Below, piece after piece: positions 51,474 through 60,653 of a DNA stretch of 64,000 nt. Both the position numbers and the translations under genes were made by a program. This stretch comes from Luteibacter anthropi (GTDB lineage Bacteria > Pseudomonadota > Gammaproteobacteria > Xanthomonadales > Rhodanobacteraceae): positions 62,001-126,000 of the forward strand of contig NZ_JAARLZ010000011.1 of assembly GCF_011759365.1 (NCBI RefSeq). The letters run 5' to 3'. Within the stretch, counting starts at the first letter, position 1; every line of letters starts with the position of its first letter. The notes beneath the pieces were generated by a model, which was given only the letters and a program-made list of their open reading frames with translations, did not search any database and was not told where the DNA came from.

Positions 51474-53552
51474 TTACAACGAGATCGTCGAGTTCTTCGG
51501 GGATACCGCGAAGAAGATGTTATCGGTGCAGCTCACCTTGAAGCGCGCCTGCGTGGTGGCGTTCTTCGGCAGGGTGACGTTGGCTGAACCGTTGTTTGCG
51601 ACCGAGGCTGCCAGTGGCGAGGCCAGCCAGGTGTGCCCACCGTCGGTGGACAGGTCGATGCGCACCTTCGCGCACGAGATGGGCGAGGCGTCCGTCTTGG
51701 CCACGTTCCATTTGATCGTCTGTGCCGAGCCGCCGTTCCACTTCACGGCCGTGGAAGGTGCGGTCACCGCGAAGGCGCTGCCGGTGTTCACCACGTTCAC
51801 CGTGACGTTGCCGGTGACGGTGGTCGGGCCGCTGCTGTCGGCGTCCGAGGTGGCAATGCCGTCACGCACCGTCACACGGAAGTTGAGCTTGCGGGCCGTG
51901 GCCGGATACACCTCGCCCTTGTCGAGGGCCTGCTCGCCCAGCACGCTTTCCAGCTTGGGGAACACGCGCTGGCCGGTGGTGTTGCCGGGGAACGAGCGGA
52001 AGATCGGGCCCGACCCGGCGTCGTAGAGCGCGGTGACACGGGTCTCCTGGTGGCCGGTATCGGCCTCTTCCCAGGTGTAGTTCAGCACAGCCTTCGGGTT
52101 CGCATGCCGGGCGCTGACTTTGAGAGCGAAGGGCGTCTTGGCAGGGATGGACTTTGCATTGGCCTTCAGCGATGCATCGTCGATGACAGCCTGGCTGTTG
52201 GTATTGGTCTTCTTCACCGCGCAGGTGCCGCCGGTGCCTGCGATGGCCGTCTGGATCTGGTCGATGTTGATGACGTTGAAGTACGGATCGGAATGCGGCT
52301 GCAGGTCGGTGGAACCGCATACGCCTGCATAGGCCATCACCGTGGTGCCGCTGCGCGGCTCGGCGGCGAACTTGGCATCGTCGTAGGCACCGAAGCCTGC
52401 GAAACCGTCGCAGCCGGCGAAGGGGTGGTGGCCGCCGAAGGAATGGCCGATTTCATGGGAGACATAGTCGATCCAGAAGGCGTCGCCCACGGGATCAGGG
52501 CGGCCCGTGCTGCCGGATGCTTTGAGCGAGTCGTCGCAGGTGCTGCCGATGTCCGCCATGCCGCCGTCGCCGGCACCATCCACCACATGGCCGACGTCGA
52601 AGTTCGCGTTGCCGATGACCTTGGCCAGGTTCTTTACATTGGCCGCATTCATTTTCGCGCTGCCGGGATCGATACCGTTGTAGGGATCGGTCTTCGCGCT
52701 GGTGTAGATGATCTTGTCTTCGTCATCGACCAGCGTCAGATGCACGCCCAGGTCGGTTTCGTAGACTTCGTTGATACGGTTGACCATGGTCACCACTTCG
52801 GCCAGTCCGTCCTGTACGGTCGTGCCAAAGCTGTTGGTGTAGCCGCTGGTGGTGGCCATGGCGAGCCGGTAGTTATACAGCGTGGTGCCACCATTGGCCG
52901 CCTTGGCGGCGGCGACGCGGGCGGTGGCCTGCGGATTGGTGAAGGCAGCCAGGTCGGTATCCGAGGGCAGTTCCACGAAGCCCGACTTCGTCAGCGGCAG
53001 GTCGGCGCGGCGGAAGCTCCAGTATTCATCGCCGCTGGATGCGGCGGTGCCCACCTTGCCCGCGAGGCGTTCGGCGCGCTGTACGAGCCATACCTCGTGG
53101 TTGTCGTAGATGGCGGCGCGAAGACCCTGCGGCGACACGTCCACGCGGACGCGGCGTCCTTCGCTGTCCACGCCCTTGTAGCTCTTCAGCTCCGGATAGC
53201 GTGCCGCGAGCGAGGCGGGCAGGGCATCCGATTCGCTGAGCGTGAAATAGGTCATGCCGCCGCCGGGTAGTGGCAGGGCCAGGTTGTTGGCCTGCCCACG
53301 GCGAATCGAGCGCGAGCTGGCTTTCAGCTCCGTGCCAAGACTGCCGAAGTCGAGCGTGAAGGCGCGGTAATGCGATGGCGTATTCGTCGGCGTCGCCACC
53401 GAACGGGCACTGCGTGCCGATGCGGCGGCAGCCGGTGCCTTCTGTGGCAGTTCGTGCCAGAACCCTGCCGTGTCGGCCGCACTGGCGACTGACGCATACA
53501 GGAAGCCGCCTGCGATGAGCGCGCTCAGCAGGCGCTTGCGTGGATGATGCAT
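51474..53552 (-). CDS. Reprolysin-like secreted metalloprotease
   Basis: The 692-residue exported protein has a signal peptide (LLSALIAGGFLYASVASAAD) and a propeptide to about residue 200. An M12/M43-like zinc domain follows at about 205-440 with HEIGHSFGGHH (His366, Glu367, His370, His376). A downstream Met-turn candidate lies in TTVMAYAGVCG, with several disulfide-type cysteines. The C-terminal about 250 residues form Ig-like/fibronectin-type beta domains (VRVTVRDGIATSDADSSGPT-type, VKWNGGSAQTIKWNVAKT). It should be secreted and self-processed. A free paralogue of its propeptide is encoded convergently next door. Confidence 0.9.
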   Translation of the reverse strand: MHHPRKRLLSALIAGGFLYASVASAADTAGFWHELPQKAPAAAASARSARSVATPTNTPSHYRAFTLDFGSLGTELKASSRSIRRGQANNLALPLPGGGMTYFTLSESDALPASLAARYPELKSYKGVDSEGRRVRVDVSPQGLRAAIYDNHEVWLVQRAERLAGKVGTAASSGDEYWSFRRADLPLTKSGFVELPSDTDLAAFTNPQATARVAAAKAANGGTTLYNYRLAMATTSGYTNSFGTTVQDGLAEVVTMVNRINEVYETDLGVHLTLVDDEDKIIYTSAKTDPYNGIDPGSAKMNAANVKNLAKVIGNANFDVGHVVDGAGDGGMADIGSTCDDSLKASGSTGRPDPVGDAFWIDYVSHEIGHSFGGHHPFAGCDGFAGFGAYDDAKFAAEPRSGTTVMAYAGVCGSTDLQPHSDPYFNVINIDQIQTAIAGTGGTCAVKKTNTNSQAVIDDASLKANAKSIPAKTPFALKVSARHANPKAVLNYTWEEADTGHQETRVTALYDAGSGPIFRSFPGNTTGQRVFPKLESVLGEQALDKGEVYPATARKLNFRVTVRDGIATSDADSSGPTTVTGNVTVNVVNTGSAFAVTAPSTAVKWNGGSAQTIKWNVAKTDASPISCAKVRIDLSTDGGHTWLASPLAASVANNGSANVTLPKNATTQARFKVSCTDNIFFAVSPKNSTISL

Positions 53553-53689
53553 GTTTTCCTCCTCCCGAAATGGCCGTCCATGCGGCCGTGCGTAAGATCC
53601 TTCGTTCTCCCCTTGCTTCTAAACGCAAGGACGCACGAGCACCCCACCCGTCACCGGGCAGGGCAGCTCATTTCGTGAGGCAGGTCTCA

Positions 53690-54181
53690 TCAGGCCCGGC
53701 GCAGGCCCGTGCTTTCCGTAGGGCTGCCTTCGATGGACAGCATCTGGTCGAAATGCACCGTGACGTCGAGGTCGTAGGTGAGGTCGTGGAGTACCAGGGT
53801 GCGCGCGTCCCAGTCGATGGCACAGAGCCGGCCGCGCTCCACGGTGACCCTGTGCGCGTCGTGGTGATACCCCCTTATCGCCAGATGGGTGCCGGGAGGC
53901 ATGGCAGCCAGCCGGGTCTCCAGCACGGCGGCCGTGGGGTTGGGAAAGCGGCGCATGGCGGCGATATCGGCGAAGCGAATGGTGAGGGAATCGGGGTCTG
54001 CCTTGCGGCGGGGGCGTGGCTGGATATCGGGCCAGGCGACGACCAGCTCGTCCCGGCTATCCTCCACATGATCGACCATGCCCAGCAGCACCTTGCGATT
54101 GCGCAGCCAGAGTCGCACGCAGGTGCCGGGGGCGAGATGGCGGAGCAGGTCGTCCGCGACCGGGTTGCCTGTAATTTCCAT
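53690..54181 (-). CDS. Hypothetical cytoplasmic protein
   Basis: The 163-residue product shows no recognisable family. It has two beta-rich halves (CVRLWLRNRKVLLGMVDHVE, HLAIRGYHHDAHRVTVERGR) that may be a duplicated small barrel like PilZ or Hfq-type folds, and no signal peptide or membrane segment. It is divergent from a GNAT acetyltransferase. Length and codon use support a real gene; the function is open. Confidence 0.65.
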   Translation of the reverse strand: MEITGNPVADDLLRHLAPGTCVRLWLRNRKVLLGMVDHVEDSRDELVVAWPDIQPRPRRKADPDSLTIRFADIAAMRRFPNPTAAVLETRLAAMPPGTHLAIRGYHHDAHRVTVERGRLCAIDWDARTLVLHDLTYDLDVTVHFDQMLSIEGSPTESTGLRRA

Positions 54182-54291
54182 GGCGCTTCCTGTGGTGGGC
54201 CGTGTGTACCATCGTGGTCACATCGTCGTGTCGTGGCATGCACGAATTCCGGCATGCACATGGATTTCACGTATTTTCAGAGCTTTCTGAC

Positions 54292-54780
54292 ATGTCCGGA
54301 CCCCGCCCCGTGCCCGAACCGATGCTTCGCCCCGCTGGCCCTGCCGACGAGGCTGCTGTGTTCAACCTGCTGATGCAGACGTACCGCGCTACCTGGGAGC
54401 CGCATCTGAGTCCTGCGGCGGCGGCCCGTTTCGCCTCGGGTTCGGAAACCCGTGACTATGTTCGCGCGCATCTGGCCGAAGTCATTGTGGCCGAATATGA
54501 AAGCCGGGTCGTGGGCATGGTTCACGCAAAGGGCAATTTCATCGACGCGCTTCACGTGTTGCCGGATATGCAGCGTGCCGGCATCGGAGGCCGGCTGCTG
54601 GCCCATGCGGAAGAGCGTATGCGCCAGGCCGGCCACACCCAGTCCCGGCTGGAAACGGACACCTTCAACGAACGCAGCCGCGCTTTCTACGCCAGGCACG
54701 GCTACACCGAGATCGACACCTACCCCGACGAGGAATGGGACAGCGGCTTCACCACCGTCCTCATGACCCACCTCCTGTAG
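54292..54780 (+). CDS. GNAT family N-acetyltransferase
   Basis: The 162-residue enzyme transfers an acetyl group from acetyl-CoA to an amine. The CoA-binding motif A is LHVLPDMQRAGIGGRLLAHAE (in two parts: strand LHVLPD, then Q-R-A-G-I-G-G). Motif B follows as SRLETDTFNERSRAFYARHGYTE. The start at 54292 (MSGPRPVPEP) is preferred over upstream ATGs. The substrate is unknown. The stop TAG and the last codons (HLL) are formed at the edge of a REP fragment, as at the LysR gene. Confidence 0.9.
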   Translation: MSGPRPVPEPMLRPAGPADEAAVFNLLMQTYRATWEPHLSPAAAARFASGSETRDYVRAHLAEVIVAEYESRVVGMVHAKGNFIDALHVLPDMQRAGIGGRLLAHAEERMRQAGHTQSRLETDTFNERSRAFYARHGYTEIDTYPDEEWDSGFTTVLMTHLL

Positions 54781-54804
54781 GAGCGCGCCTCGCGCGCGAC
54801 CGGT
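54777..54804. repeat. Half REP element overlapping the GNAT stop codon
   Basis: Left REP arm (TGTAGGAGCGCGCC ... GCGCGACCGGT). The right arm is absent or degraded to GCGCTCCGTAG near 54814-54825. It supplies the stop codon of the acetyltransferase gene. Confidence 0.8.
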
Positions 54805-55168
54805 TGGAACGTTGCGCTCCGTAGTAAAGCAGCCCGTGTGGTGTTTCGCTCCGTAGGAAGGGCTCGCCTTTCGGCCTCGCATCGGCGCTGGAACGTGGCG
54901 TTGCAGAGGCGGCGGGAGCGGCCCTTGTCGCTCCGGCCTGCGGTGTCCCTCGGGAAAGGAGGAGCCGCTGCGCGGCTCAGTGTCTTATGGCTTCGCCCCT
55001 TCGGGCACGGGGAGCGTGCGGGGTTTTTCGACTCGGCTCCTGCCTCGGCGAAAAAGGCCGGCCTTCCTGGCCGGCCCCGCTACGCGGCCTTATCCGCCCG
55101 CTCCCCTCACCTCCATCAAGTCGCGCCAAGGGCCGCCCCCGCCGCCTCTCCCTATCTCACGGTGATCT
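54805..55168. other. Gene-free GC-rich zone before the REP array
   Basis: About 360 bp without a credible coding frame. It contains a strong hairpin (AAAAAGGCCGGCC ... GGCCGGCCCC, around 55050-55080) and many short self-complementary segments. Degraded repeat DNA is more likely than a gene. Confidence 0.4.
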
Positions 55169-55737
55169 TGTAGGAGCGCGCCTGCGCGCGACCGGTCATC
55201 GCGAACACCATCATCGTTTCGATTCCACCGGTCGCGCGCAAGCACGCTCCTACAGAGATGCGGTGTCGCAAGATGGATCGCCGATGCGACCGGCGACACC
55301 TCACGACTAACCTGGCGTAACTACTGTCGTGTAGGAGCGCGCCTGCGCGCGACCGGTTATCGCGAACACCATCATCGTTTCGATATCACCGGTCGCGCGC
55401 AAGCACGCTCCTACAGGGATACGGTGTCGCAAGATGGATCGCCGATGCGACCGGCGACACCTCACGACTAACCTGGCGTAACTACTGTCGTGTAGGAGCG
55501 CGCCTGCGCGCGACCGGTTGTCGCGAACACCATCATCGTTTCGATTCCACCGGTCGCGCGCAAGCACGCTCCTACGGGGATGCGGTGTCGCACGATGGAT
55601 CGCCGATGGGACCGGTGCCACCTCACGACCAAGCTGACATAGCGACTGCCATGTAGGAGCGCGCCTGCGCGCGACCGGTTATCGCGAACACCATCATCGT
55701 TTCGATCCCACCGGTCGCGCGCAAGCACGCTCCTACA
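55169..55737. repeat. Four-copy tandem array of REP hairpins, 161-bp period
   Basis: REP hairpins begin at 55169, 55330, 55491 and 55652, exactly 161 bp apart. Each is 86 bp long with an expanded, nearly identical 30-nt loop (GCGAACACCATCATCGTTTC core). Hairpins are separated by a conserved 75-bp spacer that itself carries the inverted pair GGTGTCGC/GGCGACACC. The array ends 4 bp from the stop of the SGNH-lectin gene. The longer loop and tandem order set it apart from the single REPs in the window. Confidence 0.92.
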
Positions 55738-55741
55738 CGGC

Positions 55742-57307
55742 TTACTGGCCGGCGGTGTTGCTGCTCCAGATGGGTCCGTTGGCGTCGTAGATGACGACGT
55801 TGCCGTCGCCCTGGACGAAGAGGCGGGCATCGGGGTGGCCGCCGGAGCTGGACTGCCACAGTTTCGTGCCCAGCGAACCGTAGACGACGAGGTTACCGTC
55901 CGGGTCGAGGCGCAGCTCTCCTGCGCCGCGGTTATAGGTGCCGGTGGTCCATAGCGATACCCCCGTTGCCTTGTAGAGCACGCCGTTGCTGTCGTTCTGC
56001 AGATCCAGGTGATAGCCGCCGTCGCAGGAGGTCACGCTTTGTCCCGGCAGGATGCCCTCGCCCGGGCCGATCGAGCCACAGCCCGTGGGTGGGGCAATGG
56101 CTGGCTGGCCCGGTGACGTGAACAGGGTCAGGTCGATGGCGTTCGCGATGGCCTGGTGGCCTGCATCGTTGGGATGCAGGTGGTCGCCCGAGTCGTAGGC
56201 GGGCAGGTATTGCGTGGGGTTGGCGGGATCGTGGGTTGCCGCGTCCTGGTCCACGATGCCATCGCAGCCGCTGTCCGCACTGCGGATGAAGGCGTTGATC
56301 TTCTGGCGCGCGGTTTCACCCTCCTGCGACCAGCTGCCTGATCCCTGGAAGGGTGTAAGCGTGGAGCAGAGGAAGCGGAAGCCGGCGTTGTGGGCGCGGG
56401 TGATCAGCGACTGTTCGGCTGTAATCAGCGCATCGGCCGACGGTACGGGGCGGTCGCCCAGGTCGTTGATGGGATCGTCGGAGAAGATGACCCAGCGCGC
56501 GCCCGGTTGGCCGAGTACGTCGTGATCGAAACGGTTGGCGGCGCTAGGGCCGGAGCCATCGCGCAGCAAGGTGTTGCCCGCGATGCCTTCGTTGATGACG
56601 CCGACGTTCTTGCCTGCGTTGACCAGCCTGGCCGCGAAGTCGTTCGACCAGCGGGTGTTTTCGTTGAAGGATGAGCCGGTGCCGTTGGAGATCGAGGCGC
56701 CAAGCAAGACGACGGCGCCCTGTGGCGCGGCGCCTTGCACGTCGAGGTTGGTGACGAACACGTAGTTCTGGCTGGCACCGGCGTTGATGGTGGCTTGCCC
56801 GGCCACGTCGCCAGTGGCGTCGTAGCGCGTCTGACCGCTGAAATCGTGGCCGGTCAGGGCGGCCGGCGCCTGCGATACATAGAAGCTGATACCGACATCG
56901 GAGAGGGCAGGAACCGCCATGTCGATGCCGTCGGTGTCGACTTCCTGGCCAGCGGCCAGGGTGACGCTGGATAGTCCGTTGACGGTCAGCAGGTGATCGG
57001 TTTCCGGGCGCACGGAGGAACCGCCGGCGCTCACCGCGACGTGGATGTCACTGATGGTGAGCGGGCCGTCGCCGTAGGCATTGCTCAGGTGCACGCGGGC
57101 GGACGAGCCACCGATGCTCGTGTGCACGATATGGCGCAGGGTCTTGCCGGTGGGCGATGCATCGCCGATGGGTTTCTGCGCCACCGCCCAGCTGCCGACC
57201 CAGGGTGTCAGCGTTGAGGCGGCCTGTGCGCCTGCGCTGAAGAGAAGGAGGGTTCCGAGGGCGAGCGCGAGCTGCCGTCGACGTGGAGACGGGCCTTGCA
57301 TGGTCAT
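55742..57307 (-). CDS. Secreted SGNH hydrolase with C-terminal bulb-type lectin domain
   Basis: The 521-residue protein has a signal peptide (LALALGTLLLFSAGAQAA), a beta-rich N-domain and an SGNH catalytic domain at about 185-400. The block I motif is LLGASISNG (Asp after Gly replaced by Ala, Ser kept), followed by NEGIAGNTLLRDG, DDPINDLG and DSGDHLHPND (catalytic Asp-His). A B-lectin domain at about 415-521 has repeats of the LDPDGNLVVY and VQGDGNVVIYD type (QxDxNxVxY-like), expected to bind mannose-type sugars. Carbohydrate esterase activity on a bound glycan is inferred. It is a paralogue of the enzyme at 12451-13728, which lacks the lectin. Confidence 0.9.
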   Translation of the reverse strand: MTMQGPSPRRRQLALALGTLLLFSAGAQAASTLTPWVGSWAVAQKPIGDASPTGKTLRHIVHTSIGGSSARVHLSNAYGDGPLTISDIHVAVSAGGSSVRPETDHLLTVNGLSSVTLAAGQEVDTDGIDMAVPALSDVGISFYVSQAPAALTGHDFSGQTRYDATGDVAGQATINAGASQNYVFVTNLDVQGAAPQGAVVLLGASISNGTGSSFNENTRWSNDFAARLVNAGKNVGVINEGIAGNTLLRDGSGPSAANRFDHDVLGQPGARWVIFSDDPINDLGDRPVPSADALITAEQSLITRAHNAGFRFLCSTLTPFQGSGSWSQEGETARQKINAFIRSADSGCDGIVDQDAATHDPANPTQYLPAYDSGDHLHPNDAGHQAIANAIDLTLFTSPGQPAIAPPTGCGSIGPGEGILPGQSVTSCDGGYHLDLQNDSNGVLYKATGVSLWTTGTYNRGAGELRLDPDGNLVVYGSLGTKLWQSSSGGHPDARLFVQGDGNVVIYDANGPIWSSNTAGQ

Positions 57308-57547
57308 GGTGGTCGCCTGGCATGAATGGGCTGCCAGTGTTTCGTTACGCTGCGGGCGGGGTTTTGTACGAATCCGCCATGTCGTGCGATTCTGCGGACT
57401 GGATCACGCCAGACCTGAAGCCGTACGCATTCACGACGGCCGTCTGTCGGGCAGGACGACGGCCTTTCGTGCAAGACTCCGGCGTCGTTATTCGTGTATC
57501 AGCTTGCTGGCATTTACTCACTCCGTTTCCGGGCTATCGACAGACGC

Positions 57548-58855
57548 ATGAGCGTGACCACCGACACCGAAGTCATCGACCGCCGCCCCCTGGGCCGCAG
57601 CGATGCGAAAACCCTTCTGCTCTCCGCACTGGGCGGCGCCCTGGAGTTCTACGACTTCGTGATCTTCGCGTACTTCGCGAAGGTGCTGGGGCACCTGTTC
57701 TTCCCGTCCGGCACGTCGGATTTCGTGGCCCAGTTGCAGGCCTTCGGCATCTTCGCCGTGGGTTATCTCGCGCGTCCGCTGGGCGGCGTGGTGATGGCGC
57801 ACTTCGGCGACAGGGTGGGGCGCAAGCGGATGTTCACGCTCAGTGTCTTCCTCATGGCGGTGCCTACGTTGCTCATCGGGTTGCTGCCTACGTATGACAG
57901 CATCGGCGTGTTTGCGCCCGTGCTGCTGACACTGCTGCGCATGGTGCAGGGCATTGCCATTGGTGGTGAGATTCCCGGTGCCTGGGTATTCGTCGCCGAG
58001 CACGTGCCCCGTCGTCGCGTGGGTCTGGCCTGCGCAAGTCTTACCTCCGGCCTTACTGCGGGCATCCTCATCGGTTCGCTCGTGGCGGCAGGGCTGAGCA
58101 GCCACCTCTCCGAGGCGGAGATGCTGGATCACGGCTGGCGCATTGCCTTCATCATCGGCGGTGTATTCGGTTTCTTCGCCGTGTACCTGCGTCGCTGGCT
58201 TAGCGAAACGCCGGTGTTCGCACGGATGCGTGCACGCAAGGAGCTGGCGGAAGAACTGCCTGCGTGGCTCGTGCTGCGTGATCATTTTCCTGCCGTGCTG
58301 CTGTCGATGGTGATTACCTGGGTGCTCACCGCGGCCATCGTGGTGGTGATCCTGATGACACCCACGCTGATGCAGACTACGTTCCACATCGAGCAGTCCC
58401 GTGCGTTCACCGGCGGCAGCCTTGCCGCGCTGGCGCTGTGCTTCGGCTGCTTCGGTGGCGGCCTGCTGGTGGATGCGGTGGGGCGTGGCAAGGCGATGCT
58501 TATCGGTTCCCTCGGGCTGGTGGCGAGCACCTACGCGCTTTATTTCGACCTGCGCGCGGGCGGCGCCAACCTCCTGCCGCTGTATTCGCTGGCGGGTTTC
58601 TTCGCAGGCGTAGCCGGCATCATCCCGGCGATCCTCGTCACGGCATTTCCGCCCGCCATCCGGTTCTCCGGGATTTCGTTGTCGTACAACGTGGCTTACG
58701 CCATTTGTGGCGCCGCCACGCCCGTCGTGGTGGGCCTGCTGGCGAAGCAGTCGGGCGGCATGGGGCCTGCACACTACGTGGGCCTGGTGTCCCTGGTCGG
58801 CGTGCTGGCGGGGCTTTACCTCATCTTTGCCCGCCGGGCACCGCACCACCCCTGA
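57548..58855 (+). CDS. MFS transporter of the metabolite:H+ symporter type
   Basis: The 435-residue inner membrane protein has 12 predicted helices. It carries the MFS loop motif GDRVGRKRMF between helices 2 and 3, the family opening SALGGALEFYDFVIFAYFA (ProP/KgtP-like), RMVQGIAIGGEIPGAWVFVAE and RRWLSETPVF. This places it with metabolite:proton symporters for small carboxylates or osmolytes. The start at 57548 follows an about 240-bp divergent gap with the SGNH-lectin gene. No clear regulator nearby. Confidence 0.9.
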   Translation: MSVTTDTEVIDRRPLGRSDAKTLLLSALGGALEFYDFVIFAYFAKVLGHLFFPSGTSDFVAQLQAFGIFAVGYLARPLGGVVMAHFGDRVGRKRMFTLSVFLMAVPTLLIGLLPTYDSIGVFAPVLLTLLRMVQGIAIGGEIPGAWVFVAEHVPRRRVGLACASLTSGLTAGILIGSLVAAGLSSHLSEAEMLDHGWRIAFIIGGVFGFFAVYLRRWLSETPVFARMRARKELAEELPAWLVLRDHFPAVLLSMVITWVLTAAIVVVILMTPTLMQTTFHIEQSRAFTGGSLAALALCFGCFGGGLLVDAVGRGKAMLIGSLGLVASTYALYFDLRAGGANLLPLYSLAGFFAGVAGIIPAILVTAFPPAIRFSGISLSYNVAYAICGAATPVVVGLLAKQSGGMGPAHYVGLVSLVGVLAGLYLIFARRAPHHP

Positions 58856-58885
58856 GCCTCCGCTTCACGGGTGTTTCACCCGTGT

Positions 58886-58914
58886 GACGGTGGTGGCCGG
58901 GGGCCACCACCGTC
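58886..58914 (+). terminator. Terminator of the MFS gene
   Basis: GACGGTGGTGGCC / GGCCACCACCGTC, perfect 13-bp stem with a GGG loop, 30 nt after the stop and followed by CTGTTG. A smaller hairpin (CACGGGTG/CACCCGTG) immediately precedes it. Confidence 0.7.
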
Positions 58915-58986
58915 CTGTTGCATTCGCGCCCCTGCCTTCGGCATCCTTGCGCCGTCTTCCCCCGCCCACGTTCCGCACCAGACCCC

Positions 58987-59436
58987 ATGACTGATGTCAT
59001 CACCCTTGGCTGGCGCGAACGGCTTGCACTTCCGTCGCTCGGCATCCCCGTCCTCAAGGCCAAGCTCGATACGGGCGCGCGCTCGTCGTCGCTGCACGTC
59101 GAATGGCTGGAAGTGGACGAGCGCCCGGACGCGACATGGCTACGGTTCCAGGTGCGCACCACGCGCCGGGGTGGCGTGTCCGAGCCCTGCGTGGCGCAGG
59201 CCATCGGCCGGCGCGGGGTCACCGATTCGGGCGGTCATTCCACGCTGCGCTGGTTCATCCACGCCGACGTCGAACTGGCCGGCCAGAGCTTCCGCGTCGA
59301 GGTGAACCTCACCGACCGGGGCCGCATGCTCTTTCCCCTCCTGCTCGGCCGGACCGCGCTCGAGGGGCGCTTCCTGGTCGATCCGTCGCTTTCCTACTCG
59401 CAGACGCCGCGCCGCGCCGTCCGGGAACCCACATGA
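58987..59436 (+). CDS. Retropepsin-like aspartic protease of the RimB/ATP-dependent zinc protease family
   Basis: The 149-residue protein has the retropepsin active-site sequence [12 protein letters not shown] (Asp-Thr-Gly-Ala, about 27-38) and a second half with [17 protein letters not shown], the family end. Such proteins (PF05618 type) are commonly encoded with RimK, where the protease partner is thought to trim glutamate tails. The start at 58987 gives family length. The stop overlaps the rimK start by 4 nt (ATGA), indicating coupled translation. Confidence 0.88.
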   Translation: MTDVITLGWRERLALPSLGIPVLKAKLDTGARSSSLHVEWLEVDERPDATWLRFQVRTTRRGGVSEPCVAQAIGRRGVTDSGGHSTLRWFIHADVELAGQSFRVEVNLTDRGRMLFPLLLGRTALEGRFLVDPSLSYSQTPRRAVREPT

Positions 59437-60368
59437 AAATCACCATCCTGTCGCGCAACGCGCGGCTTTACTCCACCCAGCGTCTGGTGGAGGCGGCGCG
59501 CAAGCGCAAGCACACCGTGCGTGTGATCGATCCGCTGCGCTGCTACATGAGCATCGCGCCGCAGTCGTTCGCGATCCACTTCAAGGGCAAGCCGCTGGGC
59601 CCGGTGGACTGCGTGGTGCCGCGCATCGGCGCCTCCAGCACCTTCTACGGCACCGCCGTGCTGCGCCAGCTCGAACTGATGGGGGTGTACACCCCCAACC
59701 CGTCGGATGCCGTGCTGCGTGCCCGCGACAAGCTGCGCTGCCTGCAATTGCTGGCGGCAAGGGGCATCGACATGCCCCTGACGGCCTTCGGCGACAACCC
59801 GGACGACACCTCCGACCTGCTGGCGATGCTCGGCGACCCCCCGCACATCATCAAGCTGAACGAAGGCACCCAGGGTGCCGGCGTGGTGCTGGCCGAGAAG
59901 CGTTCGGCCTCGCAGAGCGTCATCGAGGCCTTCCGTGGCCTCTACGCCAACTTCCTGGTCCAGGAGTTCATCCGCGAGGCCAAGGGCAGCGACCTGCGTT
60001 GCTTCGTGGTGGGCGACCGGGTGGTGGCGTCCATGCAGCGCTCGTCCGCCCCGGGCGAGTTCCGCGCCAACCTGCACCGTGGCGGTACGGCGGCGGCGGT
60101 GGAGCTGACCGACGACGAGCGCCGTGTGGCCATCGAAGCGGCTTCCGCGCTGGGCCTGGAGGTGGCCGGCGTCGACCTGCTGCGCTCCAGCCGTGGCCCC
60201 CTGCTGCTGGAAGTGAACGCCTCGCCGGGCCTGGAAGGCATCGAGGGCAGCACTGGCGTCGATGTGGCCGGTGAGATCATTGCCCACTGCGAATCCCGCA
60301 TCGCGGCCAGGCCGGTCGCCCCGAAGCCGCGCCGGACAAGGGCTGCGAAGGGATTAACGTCGATTTAA
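59433..60368 (+). CDS. rimK: RimK-type ATP-grasp glutamate ligase
   Basis: RimK adds glutamates to the C-terminus of ribosomal protein S6 using ATP. The 311-residue protein opens [20 protein letters not shown]. The ATP-grasp fold is visible: pre-ATP domain with [39 protein letters not shown] phosphate loop, [30 protein letters not shown] and the metal-binding end [15 protein letters not shown]. It is coupled to the upstream RimB-like protease gene and followed by a strong terminator. Confidence 0.93.
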   Translation: MKITILSRNARLYSTQRLVEAARKRKHTVRVIDPLRCYMSIAPQSFAIHFKGKPLGPVDCVVPRIGASSTFYGTAVLRQLELMGVYTPNPSDAVLRARDKLRCLQLLAARGIDMPLTAFGDNPDDTSDLLAMLGDPPHIIKLNEGTQGAGVVLAEKRSASQSVIEAFRGLYANFLVQEFIREAKGSDLRCFVVGDRVVASMQRSSAPGEFRANLHRGGTAAAVELTDDERRVAIEAASALGLEVAGVDLLRSSRGPLLLEVNASPGLEGIEGSTGVDVAGEIIAHCESRIAARPVAPKPRRTRAAKGLTSI

Positions 60369-60441
60369 ACGATGCTGCCCTATAAAGGACCCACTGTGAT
60401 TCCGCGAAGCGGGGTGACGGTATCGGGGCAGTAGTTCTTTC

Positions 60442-60476
60442 GGCCCGGGCGGTCCTTCCGCCCGGGCCTTTCTTTT
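60442..60476 (+). terminator. Rho-independent terminator after rimK
   Basis: GGCCCGGGCGG / CCGCCCGGGCC stem (11 bp, TCCTT loop) followed by TTTCTTTT. Confidence 0.9.
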
Positions 60477-60494
60477 GGGCGTTCATCGGCCCCC

Positions 60495-60563
60495 TGTAGG
60501 AGCGCGCCTTGCGCGCGACCGGGGCTAGCCGCAAACCCCGGTCGCGCGCAGGCACGCTCCTAC
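60495..60563. repeat. REP palindrome 6
   Basis: REP copy with intact left arm (TGTAGGAGCGCGCCTTGCGC) and a right arm ending GCACGCTCCTAC, between the rimK terminator and the response regulator promoter. Confidence 0.88.
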
Positions 60564-60582
60564 GTAATCAAATGCTGTCCGT

Positions 60583-60625
60583 TTAACGGGTTCCCCGTTA
60601 AGCTTCCAGTCGCAATACTGTTAAG
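60583..60625 (+). promoter_or_regulatory. Inverted and direct repeats in the response-regulator promoter
   Basis: TTAACGGG (60583-60590) and CCCGTTAA (60594-60601) form an 8-bp palindrome. GTTAAG occurs twice in direct orientation (60597 and 60620, 23 bp apart), about two helical turns as used by OmpR-family regulators. The repeats lie 29-71 nt before the ATG at 60654 and could serve autoregulation. Confidence 0.4.
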
Positions 60626-60653
60626 ACTTAGCGACCGCTCAACGGAGTGCCCA

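Noticed and set aside
55169-55737. Possible CRISPR array
   Set aside because: Regular spacing, but the units are 86-bp hairpins with 75-bp near-identical spacers; CRISPR spacers would be short and unique, and no cas gene is present.
55090-55859. Short minus-strand frames with repeated RSVLARDRW-like peptides
   Set aside because: Translations of the tandem REP array, repeated because the DNA is repeated; no start signals.
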